From Sphingomonas cannabina (lineage in GTDB: Bacteria > Pseudomonadota > Alphaproteobacteria > Sphingomonadales > Sphingomonadaceae), in contig NZ_CP090059.1 of the NCBI RefSeq assembly GCF_021391395.1, positions 3,581,001 to 3,645,000 on the forward strand: 64,000 bases of DNA. The letters run 5' to 3'. Below, one piece after another: positions 8,662-20,126 of this stretch. The notes under the pieces were generated by a model. It was not told where the DNA came from. It searched no databases and saw nothing but the letters and a program-made list of their open reading frames with translations. Numbering within the stretch: the stretch's first letter is position 1; every line of letters begins with the position of its first letter. The translations under genes and the position numbers were made by a program.

Positions 8662-9950
8662 ACCGCGGCCACCCGCTCGCGCGCCCAGACGCCGCCGCAG
8701 GCGATCGCAAAGGCGGCGATCGCGACATAGCACAGCGCAGACAGGGAGAAGGACGCGACCAGCCCGTTCATGTCGGCGAGCGCGCCGGTCAGCACCGGGA
8801 TGACGGCGCCGCCCACCACCGCCATGCACAGCGCCATCGAGGCATAGGGCGCCTTGGTCTCGTCCGCCGGCAGCGACAGCGTGAACAGCGTCGGGAACAT
8901 GATCGAGTTGCACAGCCCCACCGCGATCAGCGCGGTCGCGCCGACTACGCCGGTCGCGATCATCGCCAGCGCGACCAGTCCGGTCGCGGCCGCGGCGAAC
9001 CAGGCCAGCACCCGGGGCGCCGGCCAGCGCATCAGGATCGCGGCGCCGACGAAGCGGCCGATCATCGCTCCCGCCCAATAGAGGCTGACCAGATGCGCCG
9101 CCGCCACCGGCGTGGCTCCCAGGATCTCGGGCAGGACCAGATAGTTGGTGAGCAATGTCCCGATCGTGACCTCGGCGCCGACATAGGCGAACATCGCGCC
9201 CGTCCCGGCGAGCAGCTTGCGGTCGCCGAACACCTCCCGCAGCTTCGCGAGCGGGACACGCTCGGGCGCCGGCAGGTCGGCGAGCAGGTTGCGGGCCCGC
9301 TCAAAGGCCAGCGCCAGCCCCGCCAGCACCAGCGCGCTGGCCAGGAACGGCAGGGCCAGGATCAGCCAGGCGGTGTCGTCGCCCTCGGCGCTGCGCTCGG
9401 TGAGCAGGAACGAAGCGCCGAGCAGCGGCGCCAGCACCGTGCCGATCGAGTTGAACCCCTGCAGCAGCGTGATCCGCGAGACCGCGCGCTCCTCCGGCTC
9501 GACCACCGCGACGGCGATGTTGCCGGCGATCTGGAGGAAGGTGATCCCGCCCGCCAGCGCCAGCAGCGCCAGCAGCACCGCGACATAGCTGGCGAACCCC
9601 GCCGCCGCCGCGAAGCCGATGCAGCCGGCGGCCATCACCCCCAGCCCCACCGCCATGCCGCGCATATAGCCGATCCTGACCAGAATCGCGGTGATCGGCA
9701 GCGCGAACAGCAGGTAGCTCGAGTGGAAGGCGAGCTGGACCAGCGACGCCTGGGTATAGTCGAGCCCCATCAGCAGCTTGAGGCGCGGGACCAGCAGGCT
9801 GATCAGGCAGACGAGGAAGCCGCCCATGAAATAATTGCCGATCGACAGGCGGAACATGCGCGAGGCGCGTTGCCGCTCGGCGGCGGAAAGGTCGGACGAC
9901 TTCACGCCGGCGATCCTATCGCCTCCGCCTTCCCACGCAACGGCCCCCAT
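8658..9950 (-). CDS. Sugar MFS transporter, FucP/GluP-like
   Basis: Up to 430 aa with 12 membrane segments. The first, FRLSIGNYFMGGFLVCLISLLVP, and the ITFLQIAGNIAVAVVEPEERAVSRITLLQGFNSIGT block are typical of the fucose/glucose-galactose permease family. The ATG at 9950 lies just after the GH3 stop; a GTG at 9905 preceded by GGAGG/AGGA and closer to the conserved start is an alternative (415 aa). Product of the beta-glucosidase upstream is the probable cargo. Confidence 0.88.
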   Translation of the reverse strand: MGAVAWEGGGDRIAGVKSSDLSAAERQRASRMFRLSIGNYFMGGFLVCLISLLVPRLKLLMGLDYTQASLVQLAFHSSYLLFALPITAILVRIGYMRGMAVGLGVMAAGCIGFAAAAGFASYVAVLLALLALAGGITFLQIAGNIAVAVVEPEERAVSRITLLQGFNSIGTVLAPLLGASFLLTERSAEGDDTAWLILALPFLASALVLAGLALAFERARNLLADLPAPERVPLAKLREVFGDRKLLAGTGAMFAYVGAEVTIGTLLTNYLVLPEILGATPVAAAHLVSLYWAGAMIGRFVGAAILMRWPAPRVLAWFAAAATGLVALAMIATGVVGATALIAVGLCNSIMFPTLFTLSLPADETKAPYASMALCMAVVGGAVIPVLTGALADMNGLVASFSLSALCYVAIAAFAIACGGVWARERVAAV

Positions 9951-9951
9951 G

Positions 9952-12417
<2,466 letters not shown>

Positions 12418-12461
12418 AGCCTCTCCCTCTGTTCCGCCGCGTCGATGCGCCGACAGGTGTT

Positions 12462-12473
12462 GACATCGATGTC
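12462..12473. promoter_or_regulatory. Palindromic operator GACATCGATGTC, GH3 side
   Basis: A perfect 12-bp palindrome within TTGACATCGATGTCG, 45 bp before the GH3 ATG. The same sequence recurs at 12764-12775 before the TonB receptor. On the minus strand a TTGACG hexamer lies 17 nt upstream of it, so the site would cover the -10 region of the GH3 promoter. Confidence 0.72.
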
Positions 12474-12740
12474 GGCTTTCGCGACCATTACGTCAAGCTT
12501 CATGAAAGGGGCATGAGGATGCGCTTCAGGATTTCGCCAGCTGCTCGCCCGCGCCGGATGACGGTGAAAGCCGCCTTCCGCGATTCGCGATCGGCATCGG
12601 GCTCGATTGCTCCCCACCCGGCTAGGTCCAGTCGGGCTTGACGGCGGCCGCTACGGCGGCCGCCGTCTCTTTGTCTCGGGACAACTGCCGGGCAGCGAAT
12701 CGGGCGCCGATCCGAGATTTTGGAGAATAAAATTACGCCT

Positions 12741-12775
12741 GACATCGTTGTCTGGAAATTGTTGACATCGATGTC
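12741..12775. promoter_or_regulatory. Paired operators and promoter, TonB-receptor side
   Basis: GACATCGATGTC at 12764-12775 (perfect) plus GACATCGTTGTC at 12741-12752 (one mismatch pair), start-to-start 23 bp, about two helical turns. The perfect copy overlaps TTGACA (12762-12767), a good -35 hexamer; TACGTA at 12784-12789 is a possible -10 with 16-nt spacing. The layout fits a dimer-of-dimers LacI-type repressor. The 447-bp divergent region (12418-12864) contains no convincing gene. Confidence 0.7.
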
Positions 12776-12864
12776 GAAGGTGATACGTAACAAGCAAGCG
12801 GGAATACGCCGCTGACAAAGAATAGCCGACGTCATGAGGCGCCGGCCTGAGTGGAGGGAGGATA

Positions 12865-15800
12865 ATGAAGGGGATCGCCTTGCCGATGGCGCTCGCGCGC
12901 TCGGCTTCCGTCATCGCTATCGCTGCCGGCCTCGCGGCCGTTCCGGGCGTCGCAGCAGCCCAGGCCGCGCAAGCGGACGCACCCCAGACGGCGCAAGCCG
13001 ACGACCCGAGCCAGACCGAGGACATCGTCGTCACCGGCGTGCGCGCCTCGCTCGAGCGTTCGATCGAGATCAAGCGCAACTCGTTCGGCGTGGTCGACGC
13101 CATCTCTGCCGAGGATATCGGCAAGTTCCCCGACACCAACCTCGCCGAATCGCTCCAGCGCATCACCGGCGTGTCGATCGACCGCGTCAACGGCGAGGGC
13201 TCGACCGTCACCGTCCGCGGCTTCGGCTCGCAGTATAATCTGGTCACGCTGAACGGCCGCCAGCTCGCTACGTCGCGCGTCGTCTCGGTCGGCGGCGATC
13301 AGAACGGCGATAACCCGGCGGGGAACAGCCGCTCGTTCGACTTCTCCAATCTTGCCTCGGAAGGGGTCAAGACGCTCGAGGTCTACAAGACCGGCCGCGC
13401 CGCGATTCCGTCCGGCGGCATCGGCGCAGCGATCAACATCGTCAGCCGCCGCCCGCTCGACGCCCAGGATTCCGGCTTCAACGGCAGCATCGGCGCCAAG
13501 GCGAGCTACGACACCAGCGCCGACGACTGCATCGATTGCGGATCGAAGATAACGCCCGAAGTCTCGGGACTGCTCAGCTGGAGCGACAAGGACCAGCGTT
13601 TCGGCGTGTCGGTGTTCGGCAGCTATCAGAAGCGCAACTACAGCGTCCCGAGCCAGGCGAACGACGCCTGGAACATCCGAACCCTCGCGGATTTCCTCAA
13701 CCCGGGCAACGGCTTCGTCAACGCATCGACGAAGATCAACAATGCGCCGGCGGATCCCGGCACGCTGGTCGCGGTGCCCAACGACAGCCGCTATCATTAT
13801 TCGGAAGCGAGCCGCGAGCGCATCAACGGCCAGGCGGTGCTCCAGTTCAATCCCACCGACGCTCTGCATCTGACCGTCGACGGCCTGTACGCGCAGGAGC
13901 GCGAATCAGAGCGCCGCTCGACCCAATCGAACTGGTTCAACCGCCCGTTCGACGAGGTGACGTTCGACGATGCCGATGACGGCATCGCGACCACGCGCTA
14001 CCTGCACGAAACCATCAACGGCGTGAAGGACGCGGCGTTCGAGCAGGCCTATCGCGCACAGAAGAACCGCTTGTGGGACATCGGTGCGAACGCGCGGTGG
14101 GAAGTGTCGGACCGCCTGTCATTCTCGCTCGACGGCCATATCGGCAAGGCCGAGAGCCTGCCCGACAATCCCAACGGCAAGACGTCGACCGCGGTCGCGT
14201 TCAACGCGCCGGTGGTGACGTCGCAGTCGCTCGACTGGGGCACCGACGGCTTCCCCCGTCAGAAGATCACGTTCAATGACGCGACGCAGAGCACCACGCC
14301 CACCGGCGTGCCGTTCACCAAGGGCAACGCCAACGGCGTGATCGACGTCGGCGACCTGTCAAGCGCGGTGCAACGCGAGTTCGCCTCCACCCAGACGCAG
14401 CGCATCAAGGAATTGCGCCTCGACGGCAGCTGGGATCTGGGCGGCGGCAGCAAGTTCGACTTCGGCGCCAACTACCGCACCACCAAGACGCGTCAGACGC
14501 AGTACAATACGACCCAGACGCTGGGCGACTGGGGCAACGCTCTGCCGCCCGACATCGAACGCCTCGCGCCGGGTCAGGTGTTCCAGTTCTGCAACGTCTG
14601 CAATTTCCACCACAATGACCCGGACGCGGACGCGAACACGATGGTCGCCTTCCGGACGCAGGACGCGACCAAGCTCTACAACACGCTCTACGACTATTAC
14701 ACCAACCTGCCGTACGATCCTGCGACCGGCGTGTCGGTCGACGGCGTCAACCATCGCAGCCGGATCACCGACGACATCGACAACCGGGTCAGGGAGAATA
14801 TCTGGGCGGTCTATGGCCAGGTGACCTGGAAGGGCGAGCTCGCCGGCCGCAACGCCAGCCTGGTGGCCGGCGTGCGGTTCGAGAGCACCAAGGTGCGTGC
14901 AACCTCGCTCCAGCCGGTACCGCTGGCGGTGGTCTGGCAAGCCGACAACGACTTCACCGTCTTCAATTCGGCCGACCGCGAGGCGATCAGCGACAAGGGC
15001 CGCTACAACAACCTGCTGCCGTCGATGGACTTTCAGGTGGAGATCGCGCGCAACCTGATCGGCCGCCTCTCTTACAGCAAGACGATCGCGCGGGCGCCGT
15101 ACAACAACCTGTTTGCGTCGACCAGCGTCGGCACGCCGCCGCGACCGACGGCGATCGGCGGCGTGCCGCCGGGGTTCCAGAACAATACCGATCTCGATCC
15201 GCTGACCTCGGACAATTTCGACGTGTCGCTGGAATGGTATTACAAGCGCGACAGCTTCATCTCGGTCGGCTTCTTCGACAAGCGTGTGCACAATTTCATC
15301 GGCAACACGGTGGTCAACCAGAACCTGTTCGGCCTGCGTGATCCATCCTCGGGTCAGGCCGGCACCCGCTCGGGCACGGCCAGGAACATCCTGACCAACC
15401 TCGGCGCCGACATCAGCGACGTGAACCTGTTCACCGCCACCGCGCTGGTCGTCAAGAACGGCGGCAATGCGGCTGCGGCACAGGCCGAGTTCCAGTCGCA
15501 TTACAACAGCGCGACGCGCGCGCTCGACCAGGGCTTCGTCGACTCGACGCTTGCCTCGATCGACATCACCGCCGATGCCAACGACCCGCTGCTCAACTTC
15601 GCGGTCAACAGGCCGATCAACAACCGGGACGCGGAAATCTGGGGCGTCGAGATCGCGGGGCAGCATTTCTTCGGCAACACCGGCGTCGGCATCGCCGCCA
15701 GCTATACGCTGGTCCGCGGCAACGTCGGCATCGACGTCGCGGCCGATCCGAACGTCGACCAGTTCGCGCTGGTCGGGCTGTCGGACACCGCCAACGTCAC

Positions 15801-16089
15801 GCTGATCTACGACAAATATGGCATCTCGGGCCGACTCGCCTACAATTGGCGCGACAAGTTCCTGAGCGCTACCAACCGCGACACCTATCACAACCCGGTG
15901 TTCACTGCACCCTATGGCCAGCTCGACCTCAACATCAGCTACGACGTCACGCCGCAGCTCGCGGTCACCTTCGAGGGCATCAACCTGCTCGAGGAGGGGG
16001 TCCGCACCTACGGCCGCGACAAGATCAACACCTGGTTCGAGTCCGAAGGTTCGGCGCGCTACCTGATCGGCGCCCGGTACCGCTTCTAA
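12865..16089 (+). CDS. TonB-dependent receptor, carbohydrate-locus type
   Basis: 1074 aa. A signal peptide (residues 1 to about 32, ending in AAAQA) is followed by the plug domain with the TonB-box-like DIVVTGVRASLERSIEIKR, DAISAEDIGKFPDTNLAESLQRITGVSI and VRGFGSQYN, then a long outer-membrane barrel ending in RYLIGARYRF with the C-terminal Phe. This subfamily commonly accompanies glycoside hydrolases in sphingomonads, xanthomonads and Caulobacter. It is divergent from GH3 and shares its palindromic operators, so it likely imports the oligosaccharide that GH3 later cleaves. An SD-like GGGAGG lies before the ATG. Confidence 0.96.
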   Translation: MKGIALPMALARSASVIAIAAGLAAVPGVAAAQAAQADAPQTAQADDPSQTEDIVVTGVRASLERSIEIKRNSFGVVDAISAEDIGKFPDTNLAESLQRITGVSIDRVNGEGSTVTVRGFGSQYNLVTLNGRQLATSRVVSVGGDQNGDNPAGNSRSFDFSNLASEGVKTLEVYKTGRAAIPSGGIGAAINIVSRRPLDAQDSGFNGSIGAKASYDTSADDCIDCGSKITPEVSGLLSWSDKDQRFGVSVFGSYQKRNYSVPSQANDAWNIRTLADFLNPGNGFVNASTKINNAPADPGTLVAVPNDSRYHYSEASRERINGQAVLQFNPTDALHLTVDGLYAQERESERRSTQSNWFNRPFDEVTFDDADDGIATTRYLHETINGVKDAAFEQAYRAQKNRLWDIGANARWEVSDRLSFSLDGHIGKAESLPDNPNGKTSTAVAFNAPVVTSQSLDWGTDGFPRQKITFNDATQSTTPTGVPFTKGNANGVIDVGDLSSAVQREFASTQTQRIKELRLDGSWDLGGGSKFDFGANYRTTKTRQTQYNTTQTLGDWGNALPPDIERLAPGQVFQFCNVCNFHHNDPDADANTMVAFRTQDATKLYNTLYDYYTNLPYDPATGVSVDGVNHRSRITDDIDNRVRENIWAVYGQVTWKGELAGRNASLVAGVRFESTKVRATSLQPVPLAVVWQADNDFTVFNSADREAISDKGRYNNLLPSMDFQVEIARNLIGRLSYSKTIARAPYNNLFASTSVGTPPRPTAIGGVPPGFQNNTDLDPLTSDNFDVSLEWYYKRDSFISVGFFDKRVHNFIGNTVVNQNLFGLRDPSSGQAGTRSGTARNILTNLGADISDVNLFTATALVVKNGGNAAAAQAEFQSHYNSATRALDQGFVDSTLASIDITADANDPLLNFAVNRPINNRDAEIWGVEIAGQHFFGNTGVGIAASYTLVRGNVGIDVAADPNVDQFALVGLSDTANVTLIYDKYGISGRLAYNWRDKFLSATNRDTYHNPVFTAPYGQLDLNISYDVTPQLAVTFEGINLLEEGVRTYGRDKINTWFESEGSARYLIGARYRF

Positions 16090-16097
16090 AGGGGGAA

Positions 16098-16128
16098 GCG
16101 AGGGGGGTGGTCACCTCCCTCGCCTTTT
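16098..16128 (+). terminator. Candidate rho-independent terminator or attenuator after the TonB receptor
   Basis: GCGAGGG pairs with CCCTCGC, with GGTG/CACC extending the stem, followed by CTTTTCC. The short T run makes it weak. It lies between the receptor stop and the SapC start and could lower expression of the downstream genes relative to the receptor. Confidence 0.5.
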
Positions 16129-16150
16129 CCGCTGCCGGCCGTCGCCCGGC

Positions 16151-16885
16151 ATGATAAGCATGACCGCCATGTCGTCGCCCGTGCTGCTCAACAATGTCGA
16201 CCATCACGATCTGCGGATCGTGCAGGGTCATGGCGCAGCCTTCGGGGACTGCGTCAATCAGGTGACGGTGTTCCCGACCGAGTTCGAGGAACTGCAGCGC
16301 GACTATGCGATCCTGTTCCGCCGCAACGCGGAGGGCGTTTATCGCTCGGTCGTGTTGCTCGGGCTCGACGAGGGCGAGAACCTCTATCTCGACGAGAGCG
16401 GGTGGACCGCGCGCTACATCCCCGCGCTGATGCAGCGCGGCCCCTTCTCGATCGGCGTGCCGGGCCCTGGCGAGGCGGGCGAGCCGATGATCCATGTCGA
16501 CCCCTCGCATCCCCGCATCAGCCGCAGCGAGGGCGAGCCGGTCTTCCTCGATCACGGCGGCAACGCCCCCTATCTCGACCACATCGCCCGCGTGCTGCAG
16601 GCGATCTATGTCGGCAGCAAGGTGAGCGAGGCGATGTTCGCCGCCTTCGAGAAGCACGACCTGCTCGAACCCGTGACGCTCGACGTCCGCCTCGACGATG
16701 CGCGCGGGTACAAGCTGCCCGACTGCTACACGATCGCCCCCGCACATCTCTCCGCACTCGACGGCGAGCAGCTGGCGGCGCTGCACGGCTCCGATTTCCT
16801 GCGCCCGGCGATCTGGGCGGCCTCGTCGCTCAGGAACATCACCCGCCTGATCGAGATGAAGAACCGGCGCGACCGTGAACGCTGA
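16151..16885 (+). CDS. SapC family protein
   Basis: About 244 aa. The N-terminal pattern, with FPTEFEELQRDYAILFRR followed by LLGLDEGENLYLDESGW and RYIPALMQRGPFSIG, identifies the SapC family. The biochemical role is unsettled; the family was named after a Campylobacter S-layer-linked protein, but in sphingomonads it regularly sits behind TonB receptors with JmjC-like and halogenase genes, as here. ATGs at 16160 and 16169 are also possible starts. Its end overlaps the next gene. Confidence 0.88.
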   Translation: MISMTAMSSPVLLNNVDHHDLRIVQGHGAAFGDCVNQVTVFPTEFEELQRDYAILFRRNAEGVYRSVVLLGLDEGENLYLDESGWTARYIPALMQRGPFSIGVPGPGEAGEPMIHVDPSHPRISRSEGEPVFLDHGGNAPYLDHIARVLQAIYVGSKVSEAMFAAFEKHDLLEPVTLDVRLDDARGYKLPDCYTIAPAHLSALDGEQLAALHGSDFLRPAIWAASSLRNITRLIEMKNRRDRER

Positions 16886-17924
16886 GACCCGCCCGCTCAC
16901 GATCGAGCGCCGCACCGAGGTGGTGACCGGCGTCGCCGCTGGCGACGTCCCGCTCGAAGCGCTCGCCGAGGCGCAGCGCCCGACGATCTTCAAGGGCGCG
17001 GTCGCACACTGGCCGCTCGTGCAGGCCGGGCTGGCGTCGCCGAAGGAGGCGATCGCCTATCTCTCGCGTTTCGACGCAGGCAGGCCGATCACCCTCTATG
17101 TCGGCGATCCGGCGATCCGCGGGCGCTTCCACTATACGGCGGACGCCACCGCGATGAACTTCGCCGCCGAGCGCGCGCCGCTGCCCCACATCCTCGCGCG
17201 GCTGGAGGCGCATCTCGACGATCCCGATCCGCCTGCCTTCTATGTCGGGTCGACCGACGTCGACCTCTATCTGCCGGGCCTGCGCGCGGCGAACGATCTC
17301 CGTCCCGCCGACGGGCTGTTCGAGCGCCATCCGCCGCTGATGAGCATCTGGATCGGCAACCGCACGATCGCCTCGGCGCATTACGACATGTCGAACAACG
17401 TCGCCTGCTGCGTGGCGGGGCACCGCCGGTTCACGCTGTTCCCGCCCGACCAGGTCGCCAACCTCTACCCGGGCCCGCTCGCGCCGACCCCGGGCGGGCA
17501 GGTAGTGAGCATGGTCGATTTCGCCGCCCCCGATCTAGACCGCTATCCCCGCTTCGCCGACGCAATCGCAAATGCCGAGATTGCCGAGCTCGAACCGGGT
17601 GACGTGCTCGTCTACCCGGCGCTGTGGTGGCACCATGTCGAGGCGCTCGACCGCTTCAACATCTTGGTCAACTATTGGTGGAACGCCGTGCCCGCCTTCA
17701 TGGACACGCCGATGACCACCCTGCTCCACGGACTGCTCAGCCTGCGCGACCGTCCGGACAGCGAGCGGCAGGCATGGCGGACGCTGTTCGACTATTATCT
17801 GTTCGGCGATCCCGAGCGCCCCGCTGCACACATCCCGGAAGCCGCAAGAGGCCCGCTCGCCCCGCTCGACCCCACCAGCGCGCGGCAGCTGCGCGCGCTC
17901 CTCATCAACAGGCTCAACCGATGA
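16875..17924 (+). CDS. Cupin-like / JmjC domain protein
   Basis: 349 aa, GTG start overlapping the SapC stop by 11 nt. A cupin_8/JmjC-type fold is indicated by RPTIFKGAVAHWPLV near the N-terminus, an HxD pair in ASAHYDMSNNVACCVAGHRRFTLFPP, and a distal His in LVYPALWWHHVEALD, together forming a plausible Fe(II)/2-oxoglutarate facial triad. Such proteins hydroxylate protein side chains or small molecules; the substrate is unknown. It is coupled by ATGA overlap to the halogenase. Confidence 0.88.
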   Translation: MNAETRPLTIERRTEVVTGVAAGDVPLEALAEAQRPTIFKGAVAHWPLVQAGLASPKEAIAYLSRFDAGRPITLYVGDPAIRGRFHYTADATAMNFAAERAPLPHILARLEAHLDDPDPPAFYVGSTDVDLYLPGLRAANDLRPADGLFERHPPLMSIWIGNRTIASAHYDMSNNVACCVAGHRRFTLFPPDQVANLYPGPLAPTPGGQVVSMVDFAAPDLDRYPRFADAIANAEIAELEPGDVLVYPALWWHHVEALDRFNILVNYWWNAVPAFMDTPMTTLLHGLLSLRDRPDSERQAWRTLFDYYLFGDPERPAAHIPEAARGPLAPLDPTSARQLRALLINRLNR

Positions 17925-19423
17925 CCGCAGACACTCCCCGCAAGCGCGTCGTGATCGCCGGCGGCGGCACCGCGGGCTGGCTCGCCGCCGCGGCGTTCGC
18001 CAAGCACCTGATCCCGCTGGTCGACGTGACCTTGGTCGAATCGGACGAGATCGGCACCGTCGGCGTCGGCGAATCGACCATCCCCACCGTCCGCTCGTTC
18101 CACGACTTCCTGGGCATCGACGAGCGCGAGTTCCTCCGCGCGACCCAGGCGAGCTTCAAGCTCGGCATCCGGTTCGAGGACTGGGCGAAACTCGGCGACC
18201 GCTATTTCCATGCGTTCGGCTCGGTGGGGCGATCGGTGTTCGTCGCCGACTTCCAGCATTTCTGGCTCGAAGCGCGCCGCCACGGCTTCGGCGGCGACTA
18301 CGGCGACTATTCGCTGGAGCTGCAGGCAGCGACCGCCGGCAAGTTCGCGACCGGGCCGGATTCGCCGCTCGCCTATGCCTATCATCTCGACGCCACCGCC
18401 TATGCCCGCTTCCTGCGCGGCCTCGCCGAGCCGGCCGGGGTCAAGCGTGTCGAGGGACGAATCGAGCAGGTCGAGCAGGATCCGCTGTCCGGCGACATCC
18501 GTGCGCTGGTGCTGGCGTCCGGCGCGCGCATCGAGGGCGACCTGTTCGTCGACTGCACTGGCTTCCGCGCGCTGCTGATCGAGCAGACGCTGGAGACCGG
18601 TTTCGACGACTGGAGCCACTGGCTGGCGATGGACAGCGCCTTCGCGGTCCAGACCGAATCCGCCGGTCCGATCGTCCCCTATACCCGCGCGATCGCCCAC
18701 ACGGCCGGCTGGCGCTGGCGCATTCCCTTGCAGCACCGCGTCGGCAACGGCTTCGTCTTCTCGAGCGAGTTCATGTCGCCCGACGAGGCGCGCGCGCAGC
18801 TGCTCGACGCGCTCGACGGCGCGCCACTGTTCGACCCGCGGCTGCTGCGCTTCAAGACCGGCGCGCGCCGCAGGATGTGGAACCGCAACTGCGTCGCCCT
18901 CGGGCTGGCCGGCGGCTTCATCGAGCCGCTCGAATCGACCAGCATCCACCTCATCATGATCGCCCTCCTCCGCCTGATCCGGAATTTCCCGTTCGGCGAG
19001 GGAAGCGAAGCGTTGGCTGCGCGGTTCAACGAGCAGTCGCGGCGCGAGTGGGAGCATGTCCGCGACTTCATCATCCTGCACTACAAGGCGACCGCCCGCG
19101 ACGACAGCGCCTTCTGGCGCCGCTCGGGCGCGATGGCGATCCCCGACTCGCTGGCCGAACGCATCGCCCTGTTCCGCGAAGGGGCCCTCGCCTATCAGGA
19201 CCAGGACGACCTGTTCCGGATCGACAGCTGGGTCGAGGTGCTGATGGGCCAGGGCATCGCGCCCAAGAGCCACCACCACCTTCCGCGGATGCTGCCGCCC
19301 GAAGAGCTCCGCAAAGCGCTCGGCGACCTCAAGCAAGGCATCGCGCATGGCCTGGCAGGAATGCCGAGCCACGCCGATTTCATCCGCAGCTACGCGGCGG
19401 CGCCGTTGCCGGAGGCGGCGTGA
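17921..19423 (+). CDS. Tryptophan halogenase-like flavoprotein
   Basis: 500 aa. The FAD-binding glycine motif is AGGGTAGWLAAAAF at residues 12-25. GVGESTIPTVR and the ASFKLGIRF segment hold the position of the catalytic lysine of PrnA-type halogenases, and the WxWxIP signature is present as WRWRIP. Flavin-dependent halogenases chlorinate or brominate indoles using reduced FAD. Homologues in TonB-receptor carbohydrate loci are frequent and their true substrate is unknown. Its ATG overlaps the cupin stop; the frame is open further upstream, but the Rossmann motif supports this start. Confidence 0.92.
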   Translation: MTADTPRKRVVIAGGGTAGWLAAAAFAKHLIPLVDVTLVESDEIGTVGVGESTIPTVRSFHDFLGIDEREFLRATQASFKLGIRFEDWAKLGDRYFHAFGSVGRSVFVADFQHFWLEARRHGFGGDYGDYSLELQAATAGKFATGPDSPLAYAYHLDATAYARFLRGLAEPAGVKRVEGRIEQVEQDPLSGDIRALVLASGARIEGDLFVDCTGFRALLIEQTLETGFDDWSHWLAMDSAFAVQTESAGPIVPYTRAIAHTAGWRWRIPLQHRVGNGFVFSSEFMSPDEARAQLLDALDGAPLFDPRLLRFKTGARRRMWNRNCVALGLAGGFIEPLESTSIHLIMIALLRLIRNFPFGEGSEALAARFNEQSRREWEHVRDFIILHYKATARDDSAFWRRSGAMAIPDSLAERIALFREGALAYQDQDDLFRIDSWVEVLMGQGIAPKSHHHLPRMLPPEELRKALGDLKQGIAHGLAGMPSHADFIRSYAAAPLPEAA

Positions 19424-19442
19424 GGGGGAGATATATCACCAC

Positions 19443-19537
19443 CGTCATTCCCGCGAAGGCGGGAATCCATTCTGGCTGACGGCAGTGAGGCTCATCAGTT
19501 TCAGCGACAATGGATTCCCGCCTTCGCGGGAATGACG
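19443..19537. repeat. Intergenic inverted repeat, two perfect 29-nt arms
   Basis: The arms are 19443-19471 and 19509-19537, exact inverted copies with a 37-nt spacer. Each arm itself contains the hairpin ATTCCCGCGAAGGCGGGAAT. It lies between the convergent halogenase and GNAT genes, where it could also end transcription from both sides. Such elements are widespread in proteobacterial genomes. Confidence 0.85.
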
Positions 19538-19539
19538 AT

Positions 19540-20076
19540 TCAATTTAGCGCCTTCCCCATCCGCACCAGCGGAACCGGCACGCCGTCGACATTGTCGGCA
19601 ACCCGCTCGATCTCCACATAGCCGCAGGCCCGGTACAGCGGCTCGCCGGCGAGCGTCGCCATCAGCTCGGCGCGGGTGAAGCCCTCGCGGGCGGCGGCGT
19701 CCTCGCACAGCGACAGGATCAGGCGACCGACGCCGCGGCGGGCGAAGTCCGGATGGGTGTACATCGCGCGCACCCGTGCCGCCTCGGTCGCGGGATCGAG
19801 CAGGCGGGGCTCGCGCAGCTCGGTGCTGTGATCGCCGCCATAGAGCGTCGCGCGCCGGCTCCAGCCGCCGCAGCCGGCGAGCCTGCCGTCGTCCGACTCG
19901 ACCAGGAAATAGGTGCCATCGGCGACGAGCTGGGTATCGAGGCCCATCACCGCGCGGCTCGCGACGACCTGCTCGGGCGTCAGGAAACCGGCCTGGAGCC
20001 GGTCGATCGCCAGCGCCATCAGCGCCTTGAGGCGGGGCAGGTCGGCGGTGGTGGCAGGACGGTGGGAGAAGGACAT
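19540..20076 (-). CDS. GNAT family N-acetyltransferase
   Basis: 178 aa from the ATG at 20076 (SHRPATTADLPRLKALM); the frame is open further upstream but homology to the fold begins here. The acetyl-CoA motif region reads VRAMYTHPDFARRGVGRLIL, with the R/Q-x-x-G-x-G/A type loop RRGVGR, and the C-terminal part GEPLYRACGYVEIER is typical. The substrate is not predictable. Divergent from dxs. Confidence 0.87.
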   Translation of the reverse strand: MSFSHRPATTADLPRLKALMALAIDRLQAGFLTPEQVVASRAVMGLDTQLVADGTYFLVESDDGRLAGCGGWSRRATLYGGDHSTELREPRLLDPATEAARVRAMYTHPDFARRGVGRLILSLCEDAAAREGFTRAELMATLAGEPLYRACGYVEIERVADNVDGVPVPLVRMGKALN

Positions 20077-20126
20077 GGAAACGCTAACCATTCGACAGCG
20101 TTCGCAGGCTGGAGTAGATCGCGTCA

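Noticed and set aside
12500..12835. Small minus-strand frames in the GH3/TonB-receptor promoter region
   Set aside because: No SD, no family features, and they run through the operator palindromes.
17624..17920. N-terminal extension of the halogenase frame
   Set aside because: It overlaps the cupin gene and is not homologous; the FAD motif begins 12 residues after the ATG at 17921.
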